Shown here in pieces: positions 8,050 through 16,370 of a stretch of 64,000 nucleotides of DNA. The notes under the pieces were generated by a model that was not told where the DNA came from, made no database searches, and saw only the letters and a program-made list of their open reading frames with translations. The stretch is from Methanomassiliicoccus sp. (GTDB lineage: Archaea; Thermoplasmatota; Thermoplasmata; Methanomassiliicoccales; Methanomassiliicoccaceae). The stretch lies in the NCBI GenBank assembly GCA_018262895.1, contig JADFDJ010000004.1:102805-166804 (forward strand). Reading direction: 5' to 3'. Both the position numbers and the translations under genes were made by a program. How positions within the stretch are numbered: position 1 is the first letter of the stretch; the number at the start of each line of letters is the position of its first letter.

Positions 8050-8334
8050 GTGCGGGCCTCCGCCCAAAGGAGGGTCCCGGGTGGTAAGAGGGTGAGGGTC
8101 CACCTGGAGCTGGAGGGCGGAGCTGTCATGGTAGCAGAGATCTCCGGCGACTTCTTCCTGTATCCGGAGGACAGCTTGAAGGCTCTGGAGGACGCATTGG
8201 TGGGTTTATCCGCAAGCACCACCGAGGGCTCGGTCCTGGCGCTGGTAGAGCATATCTTCGCATCTCACAACATCACCTCATTTGGTTTCACGCCGCACGA
8301 CCTTGCCCGGACGATCTGGGAGGCTCTCCGGTGA
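8050..8334 (+). CDS. lplB: Lipoate-protein ligase accessory subunit (LplB, separate C-terminal domain)
   Basis: A 94-residue protein starting with GTG. The VPGGKRVRV block followed by AEISGDFFLYPED is the C-terminal domain of lipoate-protein ligase A, which in Thermoplasma-type archaea is a separate polypeptide needed for lipoyl-AMP formation (family knowledge). Its stop overlaps the start of the catalytic gene by 4 bases (8331-8334), so the two subunits are translationally coupled. The gene order LplB then LplA and the facing 2-oxoacid dehydrogenase genes support a role in loading lipoate on the E2 lysine. Confidence 0.85.
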   Translation: MRASAQRRVPGGKRVRVHLELEGGAVMVAEISGDFFLYPEDSLKALEDALVGLSASTTEGSVLALVEHIFASHNITSFGFTPHDLARTIWEALR

Positions 8335-9077
8335 TCTGGAGGCTGCTTCCGTTCGAGCATAACCGGGCCGCGATGAACATGGCCATCGATGAGGCAGTGT
8401 GCGAAGGCGTTGCCGGGCAACGATCACCTCCGACCATTAGGTTCTACGGCTGGACCCCTTCGGCGGTCAGCATTGGATGCTTCCAGAACATCCTGGATGA
8501 GGTGGATGTGGAAGAGTGCCGCCGACAGGGTGTGGACGTGGTCCGCCGGCGCACCGGGGGCGGAACGGTTTTCCACGACCAGGCCGGGGAGGTTACCTAC
8601 AGCGTCATCGCCCCCGAGCCGGAGATGGGGAGGGACATACTGGCATCTTACCGCAGGGTCTGCGGCTGGGTCATCGATGCCCTGTCCGATCAGGGCATCA
8701 CCGCCGAGTTCTCGCCCATCAATGACATCATCGTCAACGGAAGGAAGGTGTCCGGCTGTGCCCAGACCAGGCGGAGGGGCGTGTTCCTGCAGCACGGGAC
8801 GGTGCTCCACTCCCTGGATGCCGGGAGGATGTTCGCCCTCCTCAGGGTCGACAGGGAGAAGCTTGCTCAGAAGGGATTGGGGTCCGCGGAGGAGCGTGTG
8901 ACCTCATTGTCAGAGCTGTGCGGCTGCACTCGGGATGAGCTGCTGTCCAGCCTACGGCAGGCGTTCCTCCGGGGAAAGGAGCACTTCTCCGGTGACCTGA
9001 CCTCGTACGAGAGGGACCGGGCGCTGGAGCTGGCACGATCTCGGTACGGCAACCGCGAATGGACCTTTTCACGCTAG
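8331..9077 (+). CDS. lplA: Lipoate-protein ligase catalytic subunit (LplA)
   Basis: A 248-residue protein, the size of the large domain only; the small domain is the preceding gene. Signature segments are RRRTGGGTVFHDQAGEVTY (about residues 65-83), which binds the adenylate, NDIIVNGRKVSGCAQ with the catalytic lysine, and LQHGTVL. It activates lipoate (or octanoate) with ATP and transfers it to a lysine of the acceptor protein. The start is GTG overlapping lplB. The 3' end overlaps the converging E2 gene, its substrate, by 4 bases. With lipA present, an octanoyl group placed by this ligase could also be converted in situ to lipoyl; that is inference. Confidence 0.94.
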   Translation: MIWRLLPFEHNRAAMNMAIDEAVCEGVAGQRSPPTIRFYGWTPSAVSIGCFQNILDEVDVEECRRQGVDVVRRRTGGGTVFHDQAGEVTYSVIAPEPEMGRDILASYRRVCGWVIDALSDQGITAEFSPINDIIVNGRKVSGCAQTRRRGVFLQHGTVLHSLDAGRMFALLRVDREKLAQKGLGSAEERVTSLSELCGCTRDELLSSLRQAFLRGKEHFSGDLTSYERDRALELARSRYGNREWTFSR

Positions 9078-10294
9078 ATGCCCAGCAGCAGAAGCTCCGG
9101 GCTCTCCAGGAACCGCCTCAGGTCCGTGAGGAACCTGGCTGCCTCCGCCCCGTCCATTATCCGATGGTCGAAGGTGAGGGACAGGTCCAGGACCTTCCTC
9201 GGCCTGACCTCCCCGTCGAGGACCAGCGGCGCATCGTAGATCCTGCCGGTGCCCAGGATGGCCGCCTCTGGATGGTTGGGGATGGGGGTGGCGAAGGTAC
9301 CTCCGAACACGCCATAGTTGGTTATGGAGAAGGTGCCCCCCTTGAGATCGGCCAGGTCGACCTTCCGCTCATGGGCTGCGTCGGACAGCGTCTTCAGCTC
9401 AGCTGCCAGCGCCACTATGTCCTTCTGGTCCGCCGCCTTGACCACCGGCACCATCAGTCCCTCCTCGGTGGCCACGGCCACGCCCAGGTTGTAGTACTTC
9501 TTTATGACAATCTCCCCGGTCTCCTCGTCCATGGAGGAGTTGAGGACCGGGTTGCTCTGGAGGGCTGCGATGACCGCCTTCATTATGAACGGCAGGTAGG
9601 TGAGCTTCACCCCCTTCGACTGAAGGACATGGTCCTTGACCTTCTCCCGCAGGGCCACCAGCTCGGTCACGTCCGCGGTGTCCTGGGTGGTGACCAGCGC
9701 GGCCTTGCTCTGAGCCTCCATCATGTGTTTGGCCACGGCGCGGCGCACCCCTCTAAGCGGCCTTCGCTCGACCCATCCGTATAGGTCGAACTTCGGTTGG
9801 ACCTTGGGGGCGGGGGGCTCCTCCGTCACCGCCACCGCTCCCCGAACGTCATTTTCGACCACCCTGCCCTCAGGGCCCGTCCCCTTCACGGTGGTGATGT
9901 CCACTCCCAGGTCACGGGCTAGCTTACGAACCGCGGGGGTGGCCTGCACCGCGGCGGGCGCCCTCCCTTCCGGCCGGCTGCTGACGACCACCTCATCGCT
10001 AACCGGCAGCTCTCCCACCACCGATACCGAACCCGCTTCGGCCTCCTCGCCCTGCCCGCCTTCCTCGATGGTGGCGAGCACCTCTCCCACCTTGACGATG
10101 CCTCCTACAGGGAAGCTCAGCTTTCCCATGCGGCCGGAGTAGGGCGAAGGCATCTCCACAATGGCCTTGTCGGTCTCCACTTCAGCGATGGACTGGTCCT
10201 TCCTCACCAGGTCCCCCTCCTTGACCAACCACTTCTTGATCTCACCCTCAGTCACTCCCTCCCCGAGGTCGGGGAACCTAAACTCCCTGGCCAT
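9074..10294 (-). CDS. 2-oxoacid dehydrogenase complex E2 (dihydrolipoamide acyltransferase)
   Basis: A 406-residue protein with the full E2 layout: one lipoyl domain (residues 1-80, lipoylated Lys43 in ETDKA), a peripheral subunit-binding domain (TPAVRKLARDLGVD and GTGPEGRVVENDV), and a C-terminal catalytic domain ending with the active-site HRIMDG (His377, Asp381). It forms the core of the complex and transfers the acyl group from lipoyl to CoA. The start is ATG 10294 behind a strong Shine-Dalgarno (AGGAGG); upstream frame sequence is shadow. It is the last gene of lipA-E1alpha-E1beta-E2. Substrate (pyruvate, acetoin or branched-chain 2-oxoacids) is not decided by sequence alone. Confidence 0.95.
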   Translation of the reverse strand: MAREFRFPDLGEGVTEGEIKKWLVKEGDLVRKDQSIAEVETDKAIVEMPSPYSGRMGKLSFPVGGIVKVGEVLATIEEGGQGEEAEAGSVSVVGELPVSDEVVVSSRPEGRAPAAVQATPAVRKLARDLGVDITTVKGTGPEGRVVENDVRGAVAVTEEPPAPKVQPKFDLYGWVERRPLRGVRRAVAKHMMEAQSKAALVTTQDTADVTELVALREKVKDHVLQSKGVKLTYLPFIMKAVIAALQSNPVLNSSMDEETGEIVIKKYYNLGVAVATEEGLMVPVVKAADQKDIVALAAELKTLSDAAHERKVDLADLKGGTFSITNYGVFGGTFATPIPNHPEAAILGTGRIYDAPLVLDGEVRPRKVLDLSLTFDHRIMDGAEAARFLTDLRRFLESPELLLLGI

Positions 10295-10305
10295 TTTGGA
10301 ACCTC

Positions 10306-11283
10306 CTAGAAATTGGCGACCCTTTCGATGGCATTCTCTATCCTCCCTGGCGTTATGTAATAGTGTCCCTCTCCCTGGGGAAGGGGCACTACGATGTCCG
10401 GGGCCGTGACCCTCTCCACCGGAGCCTCCAGCGATAGGAGCGCCCCCTCGTTGATCCGGGCGATCAGCTCCGCGGCCACGCCGCAGTTCCTGGGCGCCTC
10501 CTGGACAATGACGCATCGTCCTGTCTTGCGCACCGAGGACAGCACCGCGGTGCTATCCATGGGCGAAAGGGTCCTAAGGTCCAGGACATCGCACTCGATG
10601 CCTTTCTTCCCAACCGATCCCACCGCCTTCTCGATAAGCGGCATCATCGCCCCCCACCCCACCACGGTGATGTCGTCCCCTTCCCGCACCTGGCGGGCCT
10701 CTCCGAGAGGGATGGTGAAGCTCTCCTCCTCCACCTCCTCTTTCATCAGACGGTAGCTCCTGGTCGGCTCCAGGAATACCACGGGGTCGGGATCGCGTAT
10801 CGATGATATCAATAGGCCCTTGGCCTCGCGCGGCGTGGACGGGACCACCACCTTCAGCCCGGGGACCTGCACGAACAGCGCCTCCATGCTCTCGGAGTGA
10901 TGCTCCAGAGCCTTAACGCCGGCTCCGTATGGCATCCTCATTACCATGGGCACGTGCATACCGCTGCGGGTGCGGTTCCGCATGCGGGAGGCGTGGGAGA
11001 TCATCGTGCTGAGCGTGAGGTAGGAGAACCCCATGAACTGGATCTCCGCCACCGGCCTCAGGCCGTTCAATGCCATGCCCACGGCCATTCCCGCTATGGC
11101 CATCTCCGCAAGTGGGGTGTCCACCACCCTATCCGCTCCGAAGCGGTCGAGGAGGCCTTCGGTCACCCGGAAGACCCCACCGTCCCTTCCCACGTCCTCG
11201 CCCAGGACCACCACTGAGGGATCCCTCTCCATCTCCCCGCCGAAGGCCTGGTTGAGAGCGGACACCATGTTAAGGACGGCCAT
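10306..11283 (-). CDS. 2-oxoacid dehydrogenase E1 beta subunit
   Basis: A 325-residue protein matching the E1 beta family: N-terminal MVSALNQAFGGEMERDPSVVVLGEDVG with the conserved Glu, then GMAVGMALNGLRPVAEIQFMGF, and the C-terminal transketolase-like domain with DLRTLSPMD. It pairs with E1 alpha to build the thiamine diphosphate active site. The start overlaps the stop of E1 alpha (TGATG), so the two are coupled, and the E2 gene follows after 11 bases. The ATG at 11283 is adopted; a further in-frame ATG 15 bases downstream has better spacing from the GGAGG. Confidence 0.95.
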   Translation of the reverse strand: MAVLNMVSALNQAFGGEMERDPSVVVLGEDVGRDGGVFRVTEGLLDRFGADRVVDTPLAEMAIAGMAVGMALNGLRPVAEIQFMGFSYLTLSTMISHASRMRNRTRSGMHVPMVMRMPYGAGVKALEHHSESMEALFVQVPGLKVVVPSTPREAKGLLISSIRDPDPVVFLEPTRSYRLMKEEVEEESFTIPLGEARQVREGDDITVVGWGAMMPLIEKAVGSVGKKGIECDVLDLRTLSPMDSTAVLSSVRKTGRCVIVQEAPRNCGVAAELIARINEGALLSLEAPVERVTAPDIVVPLPQGEGHYYITPGRIENAIERVANF

Positions 11284-12365
11284 CACCTCCCACCCCCTTC
11301 GAGCCGACGGCAGCGCTCCAGCTGCTCCGTCAGCGTTCGAGGCATCTGGGCGTAGGTGTGCTTGAAGACATCATCGACGGTAGGCCGGGGGAACCTCTCC
11401 GCCTCCACGACGATGCGCTCCGTCTCCTCCTTAGCCTCTCCCAGGATGGTTTCCTCTTGCCTCTCGTCGAGCATGCCCCTGTTCATCAGGTAGGCCTTGA
11501 GGCGGACCAGGGGGTCGCGCTTCTCCCACTCCTTCAGCTCCTCCTCGAGACGGTACTTTTTGGCGTCATCCGATGTGGTGTGGTTCCCCATGCGGTAGGT
11601 GTACGCCTCAATCAGCGTCGGACCCTCTCCCCTGCGGGCGCGCCCCACCGCCTCCTGGGTGGCCATGTACATCGCCAGGACGTCGTTTCCATCCACCATG
11701 ATGCCCGGGAAGCCGTACGCCACGGCCTTCTGGGCCAGGGTAGGGGCCGCGGTCTGGCGGTTGCGGGGCATGGATATGGCCCATTGGTTGTTCTGAATGA
11801 CGAACACGTTGGGCGTGCGGAACGTCCCTGCCGAATTGAGGGCCTCATGGAAGTCACCGGCGGAGGTGGCTCCGTCGCCGCAGTAGCTCAGGGTCACCGT
11901 CCCCTCCCTTCTGATCATGGACGCATAGGCCATGCCCACAGCGATGGGCAGCTGTGAGCCTACCGGGATAACTGCGGGGAGGACCTTGAGACCCGGTGGA
12001 TAATGGCTCCCCTCCTCGTTCCCCATCCAGTAGAGATAGAGCCTCAGCGGGTCCAGCCCCTTCCACAGGAGCCCCGCCAGCTCACGGAAGGCCCAGACGA
12101 GCCAGTCGTCCTTCCCGATGGCCATGGCGGGGCCGAGGGATGCGGCCTCCTGCCCTCTGTTCGGTGGATAAGCCCCCAGCCTACCCTGGCGCTGCAGGAT
12201 GACCGCCTTGTCATCGATCTGCCTGGCCAGCACCATGGTGCGGTAGGCCCTCATGAGGACATCGGGATCGAGAACGGGTTCCAGGGACGGGTTCACCACC
12301 TTTCCTTCCTGATCGAGCACCTGCAGCATTCTCTTCTTGAGGGGATCGTAGTCGTCTATCAGCAT
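11283..12365 (-). CDS. 2-oxoacid dehydrogenase E1 alpha subunit
   Basis: A 360-residue protein with the E1 alpha thiamine-diphosphate/magnesium motif GDGATSAGDFHEALN and the following VIQNNQWAIS. The TFRTPNVFV and NHTTSDD segments are also standard; the latter belongs to the phosphorylation-loop region. It decarboxylates the 2-oxoacid and reductively acylates lipoyl-E2. The gene overlaps the end of lipA by 7 bases and the start of E1 beta by 1, a tight operon. The broad LRLYLYWMGNEEGSH N-terminal part resembles archaeal and Gram-positive pyruvate/branched-chain E1 enzymes. Confidence 0.95.
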   Translation of the reverse strand: MLIDDYDPLKKRMLQVLDQEGKVVNPSLEPVLDPDVLMRAYRTMVLARQIDDKAVILQRQGRLGAYPPNRGQEAASLGPAMAIGKDDWLVWAFRELAGLLWKGLDPLRLYLYWMGNEEGSHYPPGLKVLPAVIPVGSQLPIAVGMAYASMIRREGTVTLSYCGDGATSAGDFHEALNSAGTFRTPNVFVIQNNQWAISMPRNRQTAAPTLAQKAVAYGFPGIMVDGNDVLAMYMATQEAVGRARRGEGPTLIEAYTYRMGNHTTSDDAKKYRLEEELKEWEKRDPLVRLKAYLMNRGMLDERQEETILGEAKEETERIVVEAERFPRPTVDDVFKHTYAQMPRTLTEQLERCRRLEGGGR

Positions 12366-13228
12366 GTGTCGGCCTCCTTGGAAACACGTTCATCGGGGGA
12401 GTAGGAGCTCCTTATGAGAGGGGCGGAGGCCACATGGAGGAAGCCCATGTCCTGTGCCTCCTCGGCCAGCCTCCGGAATGTCTCCGGAGGCACATACTCC
12501 TGGACCTCCAGCCGGCCGTTCCGGGGACGGAGGTACTGTCCGATGGCGACCAGGTCGGTTCCCGCCGCCCTCAGGTCCCACAGGGCTTCTACCACCTCCT
12601 GGTATAGCTCCCCCAGTCCAAGCATTAGGGAGCTCTTGGTCACCATGGAGGGGTCCAGCCTCTTTATTGTTCTCAGGGTTCCCAGCGAGATCTCATACGA
12701 GGAGCGGCGGTCCCGGACCGTCTGCAGCCGCCTCACTGTCTCGATGTTGTGCCCCAAAACGTCCGGTCTCGCCTTCACTATGGTCCCTATATCCTGGGTC
12801 GAAGAGCCCATGTCCGGGACCAGCAGCTCTATCCTTGCGTCGGGGCTGGTCGCTCGGACCGCTTCCACCACTGCACGGTATTGTCCCGCTCCCTGGTCGG
12901 GGAGGTCGTCCCTGGTGACGGAGGTGATGACCACGTTCCTCAGCCCCAGCTCAGAGACCGCGGCGGCGATCCGTTCCGGCTCCTCGGGGTCAGGCGGCTC
13001 CGGGGGACCTTGCTCCACGGCACAGAACGCGCATCTGCGGGTGCACCTCCGCCCCAGGATGAGGAAGGTCACGTGCCCGCGGGACCAGCAATCCGAGATG
13101 TTGGGGCAATGGGAAGAGTCGCAGATGGTCTTAAGGTCCCTCCTCCTTGTGAGCTCCCGCACCTCGGCGAAGTGCTCCCCGGTGGGAGCCCTCACTTTCA
13201 ACCACTCGGGCTTTCCTCGGACGAGCAT
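12359..13228 (-). CDS. lipA: Lipoyl synthase
   Basis: A 289-residue radical-SAM enzyme that inserts two sulfurs into a protein-bound octanoyl chain. Both iron-sulfur sites are visible: the auxiliary-cluster cysteines Cys36, Cys41 and Cys47 (CDSSHCPNISDC) and the radical-SAM CxxxCxxC at Cys62, Cys66 and Cys69. The conserved serine near the C-terminus is in RSSYS. It is the first gene of an operon with E1alpha, E1beta and E2, so it is made together with the protein it modifies. Length is normal. The 340 bases upstream hold no gene I can support. Confidence 0.96.
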   Translation of the reverse strand: MLVRGKPEWLKVRAPTGEHFAEVRELTRRRDLKTICDSSHCPNISDCWSRGHVTFLILGRRCTRRCAFCAVEQGPPEPPDPEEPERIAAAVSELGLRNVVITSVTRDDLPDQGAGQYRAVVEAVRATSPDARIELLVPDMGSSTQDIGTIVKARPDVLGHNIETVRRLQTVRDRRSSYEISLGTLRTIKRLDPSMVTKSSLMLGLGELYQEVVEALWDLRAAGTDLVAIGQYLRPRNGRLEVQEYVPPETFRRLAEEAQDMGFLHVASAPLIRSSYSPDERVSKEADTC

Positions 13229-13568
13229 ATGCCCTATGTATGGGAACCCGCCAGGGAAAAAGGCAACGGAGGAACGAGGTGGAATGGGGGCATCGGAGCG
13301 CTCAAAGCAGAAGTCGTCAGCCCCGACGGTCCCAAAAGCATGGGAGACGCCGATCGTGCGGGCGAGAGTTCGAAATTAATGCCCGGCCTCATCTGAGGGT
13401 GCATCAACAGGGCCCGCGATCGGGGCTGCTCTCCCTTCTTGTCCGCCAGCCACGCCATTTTGAATCACACACGCTACTGCCCCAATCCCTCGGACGGAGC
13501 GCCGAGCCCGGGCAAACCGTGATCCAAAGGATGGGCGGGGGGGACACCCTCCAACAAAGCATATCTGC
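13229..13568. other. Gene-free stretch between lipA and the SDR gene
   Basis: About 340 bases separate the divergent lipA and SDR genes. Open frames here lack protein-like character. A minus-strand TATA-like CATTAATTTC (about 13372-13381) could serve lipA, leaving a leader of roughly 120 bases. No RNA gene or repeat was recognised. Confidence 0.4.
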
Positions 13569-14582
13569 GTGGTGGAGCATCCGCCAAATGTGTCTCCGGC
13601 AACAGATGGATGGAGCATCAGCAGCAGTCCCAGGATCGATGGAAGGTCCGTCCTCATCACTGGTGGAGCATCCGGCCTGGGTGCGAGGATATCCAAGGCC
13701 CTGTCCGCGCTGGGAGCACAGGTGACCGTTGCCGATGTGGATCTCAAGGGGGCGACCTCGGTTGCGGAGGACATTCGGACCACCATCGATTACGCCCGAC
13801 CCGAGGTACTGGGGATCGACCTCGGGGACCTTCGTTCGGTGGAGAGGGCCGCCACGACCTTCCGTTCCAGGCACGAGTCTCTAGACCTTTTGGTGAACAA
13901 TGCTGGCATAATGACCCCTCCGTACTCGAGGACGGTGCATGGATATGAGTCACAGTGGGGGATCAACCACCTCGGTCATTTCGCCCTCACCGCGGCACTC
14001 CTGGACCCCCTATTGGAGCAGAGAGGTTCACGGGTGGTCGTCCAGACCAGCTGCGTCCACAGGGGAGGGAGTATTAACTTCGAGGACATCAACTCGGAGC
14101 GGTCCTACGGGCCATGGAGGGCCTACAAGCAGAGCAAGCTCGCAACACTGCTATTCGCCCGCGAGCTGCAGAGACGGTTGGACCTGGGGGGGATCGAATC
14201 GCCCATCTGCGTGGCCTGCCATCCCGGACTGGTGGACACTCCCCTGTACCGCAATACCCGTCTGATGCGCTGGTACCTGCAGCCTTTCATGCACAGTATC
14301 GAAGCTGGCATCCAACCCGCTCTGCGGGCCTGTCTGGACCGGTCGGTGAAGGGCGGTGAGATCATCGGACCGGACGGATGGATGGAGTTCAAGGGTCGTC
14401 CGGTAAGAGTGCGCCCTCACCGCAAGGGAAAGGACATGCATTTGGCAGGTAAGGTATGGGAGATGTCCGAACGCATGACCGGCATCGAACTCTCCGCCCT
14501 CATCGATGCCGCCCCTCGGAGAAATTGCTCGGAAATGGGCGCTGAGGGCACCGCAATGCTTGATAATGAGATTGAGCGATGA
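13569..14582 (+). CDS. Short-chain dehydrogenase/reductase (SDR, retinol-dehydrogenase-like)
   Basis: A protein of up to 337 residues. The NAD(P)-binding TGGASGLG motif is at residues 31-38, NNAG follows strand beta4, the catalytic serine is in TSCVHRGG, and the active-site tyrosine/lysine are in AYKQSK. The sequence around YKQSKLATLLFARELQRRL is typical of the retinol dehydrogenase/WWOX-like SDR group. The residue after strand beta2 is Asp in VADVDLKG, which usually favours NAD. The GTG at 13569 is the longest sensible start; the first 24 residues are not conserved-looking, so the true start could be downstream. The DUF2769 gene follows after 8 bases. Substrate unknown. Confidence 0.88.
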   Translation: MVEHPPNVSPATDGWSISSSPRIDGRSVLITGGASGLGARISKALSALGAQVTVADVDLKGATSVAEDIRTTIDYARPEVLGIDLGDLRSVERAATTFRSRHESLDLLVNNAGIMTPPYSRTVHGYESQWGINHLGHFALTAALLDPLLEQRGSRVVVQTSCVHRGGSINFEDINSERSYGPWRAYKQSKLATLLFARELQRRLDLGGIESPICVACHPGLVDTPLYRNTRLMRWYLQPFMHSIEAGIQPALRACLDRSVKGGEIIGPDGWMEFKGRPVRVRPHRKGKDMHLAGKVWEMSERMTGIELSALIDAAPRRNCSEMGAEGTAMLDNEIER

Positions 14583-14590
14583 CATAGGTG

Positions 14591-14872
14591 ATGCGCAACA
14601 TCGATGAACTGAACAGGATGACACCGGAGAAGAGGAAGGCCGAGATCGCGAGCATGCGGACAAAGTGCCCGTGCGCGAAGTGCCCCACCTTCACGGAGTG
14701 CGCGAGGGAACGGGATGAGAAGTTGTTCTGCTTCTACGGACGGTCCCCCGACTGCGTGTCCCGTGAGCTGAAGTGCATCTGTCCCAAATGCCCCGTGCAT
14801 GCCGAGTTCGGTTTCAAGGGCCTTCATTACTGCACGCGGGGTGGCGAGAGGACAACCCCCAAGAGGTTCTGA
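14591..14872 (+). CDS. Cysteine-rich DUF2769-like protein
   Basis: A 93-residue protein with twelve cysteines in paired motifs: CPCAKCPTFTEC, LFCFYG, CICPKCPVH and HYCTRG. This pattern matches DUF2769, a small family seen in anaerobic archaea and bacteria and presumed to bind zinc or an iron-sulfur cluster; no activity is known. The start is ATG at 14591 just after AGGTG; an alternative GTG lies 3 bases upstream. It follows the SDR gene closely and may be cotranscribed with it. Confidence 0.78.
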   Translation: MRNIDELNRMTPEKRKAEIASMRTKCPCAKCPTFTECARERDEKLFCFYGRSPDCVSRELKCICPKCPVHAEFGFKGLHYCTRGGERTTPKRF

Positions 14873-14941
14873 TCCAGCTGGCGTCTCCGCCTCCTGATGT
14901 CCTGGGTCCCCATGATGTGGACCGTGCTTCACACCAATGTT

Positions 14942-14950
14942 GATATATCC
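14942..14950 (+). promoter_or_regulatory. TATA box upstream of the CDF transporter gene
   Basis: GATATATCC at 14942-14950 has a good archaeal TATA core. The predicted start site, 25-28 bases downstream, falls at about 14972, right next to ATG 14974 and about 50 bases before the first usable GTG at 15022. This bears on the start problem described for the CDF gene. Confidence 0.55.
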
Positions 14951-15021
14951 TCTTTTTTATGCATGCGCATAGGATGTGGTGGTAGCCGACGACAAAACAC
15001 GGTGGCTCTCGGATTGCGATA

Positions 15022-15954
15022 GTGGCGGCCATCATCGGGAACCTGGCTATTGCCGTGGTCAAGTTCATCGCCGCAGCCATCACCGGCTCCTCGGCCATGA
15101 TCTCCGAGGGCATCCACTCCATCGTGGACACTGGTAATGGTGTGCTGCTGCTTCTGGGATTGAAACGGGCCAAGCAGCCTGCCGATGGGAGCCATCCGTT
15201 CGGTTACGGCAAGTCGTTGTACTTCTGGACCAACATCGTGGCCATATCCATCTTCGGCATCGGCGGCGGCATGTCCCTGTACGAGGGCATCACCTATATC
15301 GGCGATGTGACCCCCAGCACGGAGCTGGGAGACCCAACCGCAGCTTACATCGTGCTCGCTATAGCCATATTGATAGAGAGTTCCTCTTTCACGATCGCCA
15401 TCAGGCAATTCTTCCAGGCGAAGGGCGCGAAGAGCTCCATGGAGTTCTTTAAGGAGTCGAAGGACCCGAGCCTCTACACCGTGGTCCTTGAGGACAGCGC
15501 CGCATTGCTCGGCCTTTTCTTCGCGTTCCTAGGCATATTCTTCGGCCACTTGTTGAAGAACCCTTACCTGGATGGAATGGCATCCATAGCCATCGGCATC
15601 CTGCTGATGAGCGTGGCCTGGTTCCTGGCGCACAGGACTAGCGATCTGCTTCTTGGGGAGGGGGTCAGCGCGGAGATGCTGGCGGACATCCGAAGGCGCG
15701 TGGAGGAGGACCCAGCGGTGGAGCGCTCCGGGGACATCCTCACGATGTACCTGGGCCCGCACGACCTGCTCATCAACATGGGCGTGTGCTTCGTCCCGGG
15801 CACAACGGCCGAGCAGATGCATCAGGCCATCCGACGTATCGAGGCGGAGCTCCGCAGGACATACCCCGAGACCAACAGAGTGTATATCGAAGCTGAATCG
15901 CTACCTGCCGTGGCTCCGATGTGCTCAGAACGATCTGCCAGTAAACATGACTAG
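15022..15954 (+). CDS. Cation diffusion facilitator (CDF) family transporter
   Basis: A 310-residue protein from GTG 15022. Membrane helices are visible at about 2-20, 33-48, 68-90, 112-135, 152-175 and 180-195, with the metal-site motif SEGIHSIVDTGN in helix 2 and LDGMASIAIG in helix 5, then a cytoplasmic C-terminal domain. It probably exports a divalent metal such as zinc or manganese in exchange for protons. The frame continues upstream through KHGGSRIAIVAA, which resembles the usual CDF N-terminus, but the only upstream ATG (14974, at the spacing expected from the TATA box) is followed by an in-frame TAG as codon 4. The true start is therefore uncertain. Confidence 0.9.
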   Translation: MAAIIGNLAIAVVKFIAAAITGSSAMISEGIHSIVDTGNGVLLLLGLKRAKQPADGSHPFGYGKSLYFWTNIVAISIFGIGGGMSLYEGITYIGDVTPSTELGDPTAAYIVLAIAILIESSSFTIAIRQFFQAKGAKSSMEFFKESKDPSLYTVVLEDSAALLGLFFAFLGIFFGHLLKNPYLDGMASIAIGILLMSVAWFLAHRTSDLLLGEGVSAEMLADIRRRVEEDPAVERSGDILTMYLGPHDLLINMGVCFVPGTTAEQMHQAIRRIEAELRRTYPETNRVYIEAESLPAVAPMCSERSASKHD

Positions 15955-15985
15955 TACCGATCTCCGCAAGAGGTAGGGAAAAGGC

Positions 15986-16219
15986 TTACGGCTGCGGTTC
16001 ATTCTCTTCCGCAAGCTTACTGAAGTACTCCACCGAGCTGGGGTTGGTGACCTCTATGGTCAGGATTATGTTGTCGTCTTCCTCCTCAGCGTCCTTGATG
16101 AAGCCTATCAGGATGTTCTCATCCCCGAAAGGGCAAAAGCCATCGGCCCTGAACCTTTCCAACAGCCCCTGGGCGAGCTTGTCTGTCTTCGGGGACGTTA
16201 AACGGACGATCACGTGCAT
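15986..16219 (-). CDS. Small acidic hypothetical protein (77 aa)
   Basis: A 77-residue protein with a beta-alpha-beta-like layout: MHVIVRLTS strand, an amphipathic helix (TDKLAQGLLERFRADGF), ENILIGFI, and IILTIEVTN. The middle is acidic (KDAEEEDDN). I do not recognise the family. It sits alone between the CDF transporter and the SRP RNA, transcribed away from the latter; TTTATTTAG just upstream (about 16230-16239) could be part of its promoter. Confidence 0.6.
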   Translation of the reverse strand: MHVIVRLTSPKTDKLAQGLLERFRADGFCPFGDENILIGFIKDAEEEDDNIILTIEVTNPSSVEYFSKLAEENEPQP

Positions 16220-16347
16220 TACTCGAGTCCTGTTTATTTAGATTGGTCGCCCCGGTTTGAGAGTTCTGATAGTGAAACCGCCTGCTGTTCTGGAGTCATC
16301 ACCGAAGACTGGTCCAGAGAATCAGCTTGAGCCAGCACTTCGCAAGG

Positions 16348-16356
16348 AATATATAG
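16348..16356 (+). promoter_or_regulatory. TATA box of the SRP RNA gene
   Basis: AATATATAG at 16348-16356, about 22-25 bases before the 5' end of the SRP RNA inferred from its closing helix. Strong consensus and correct spacing. Confidence 0.75.
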
Positions 16357-16370
16357 GTACAGCATCTTAG

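Noticed and set aside
14974..14985. General pyrrolysine decoding in this organism
   Set aside because: TAG ends many ordinary genes here (for example lplA, E2, both thioredoxin-like genes, the RHH gene and TBP), unlike pyrrolysine-using Methanomassiliicoccales where TAG is rare. Kept only as one explanation for the CDF gene.
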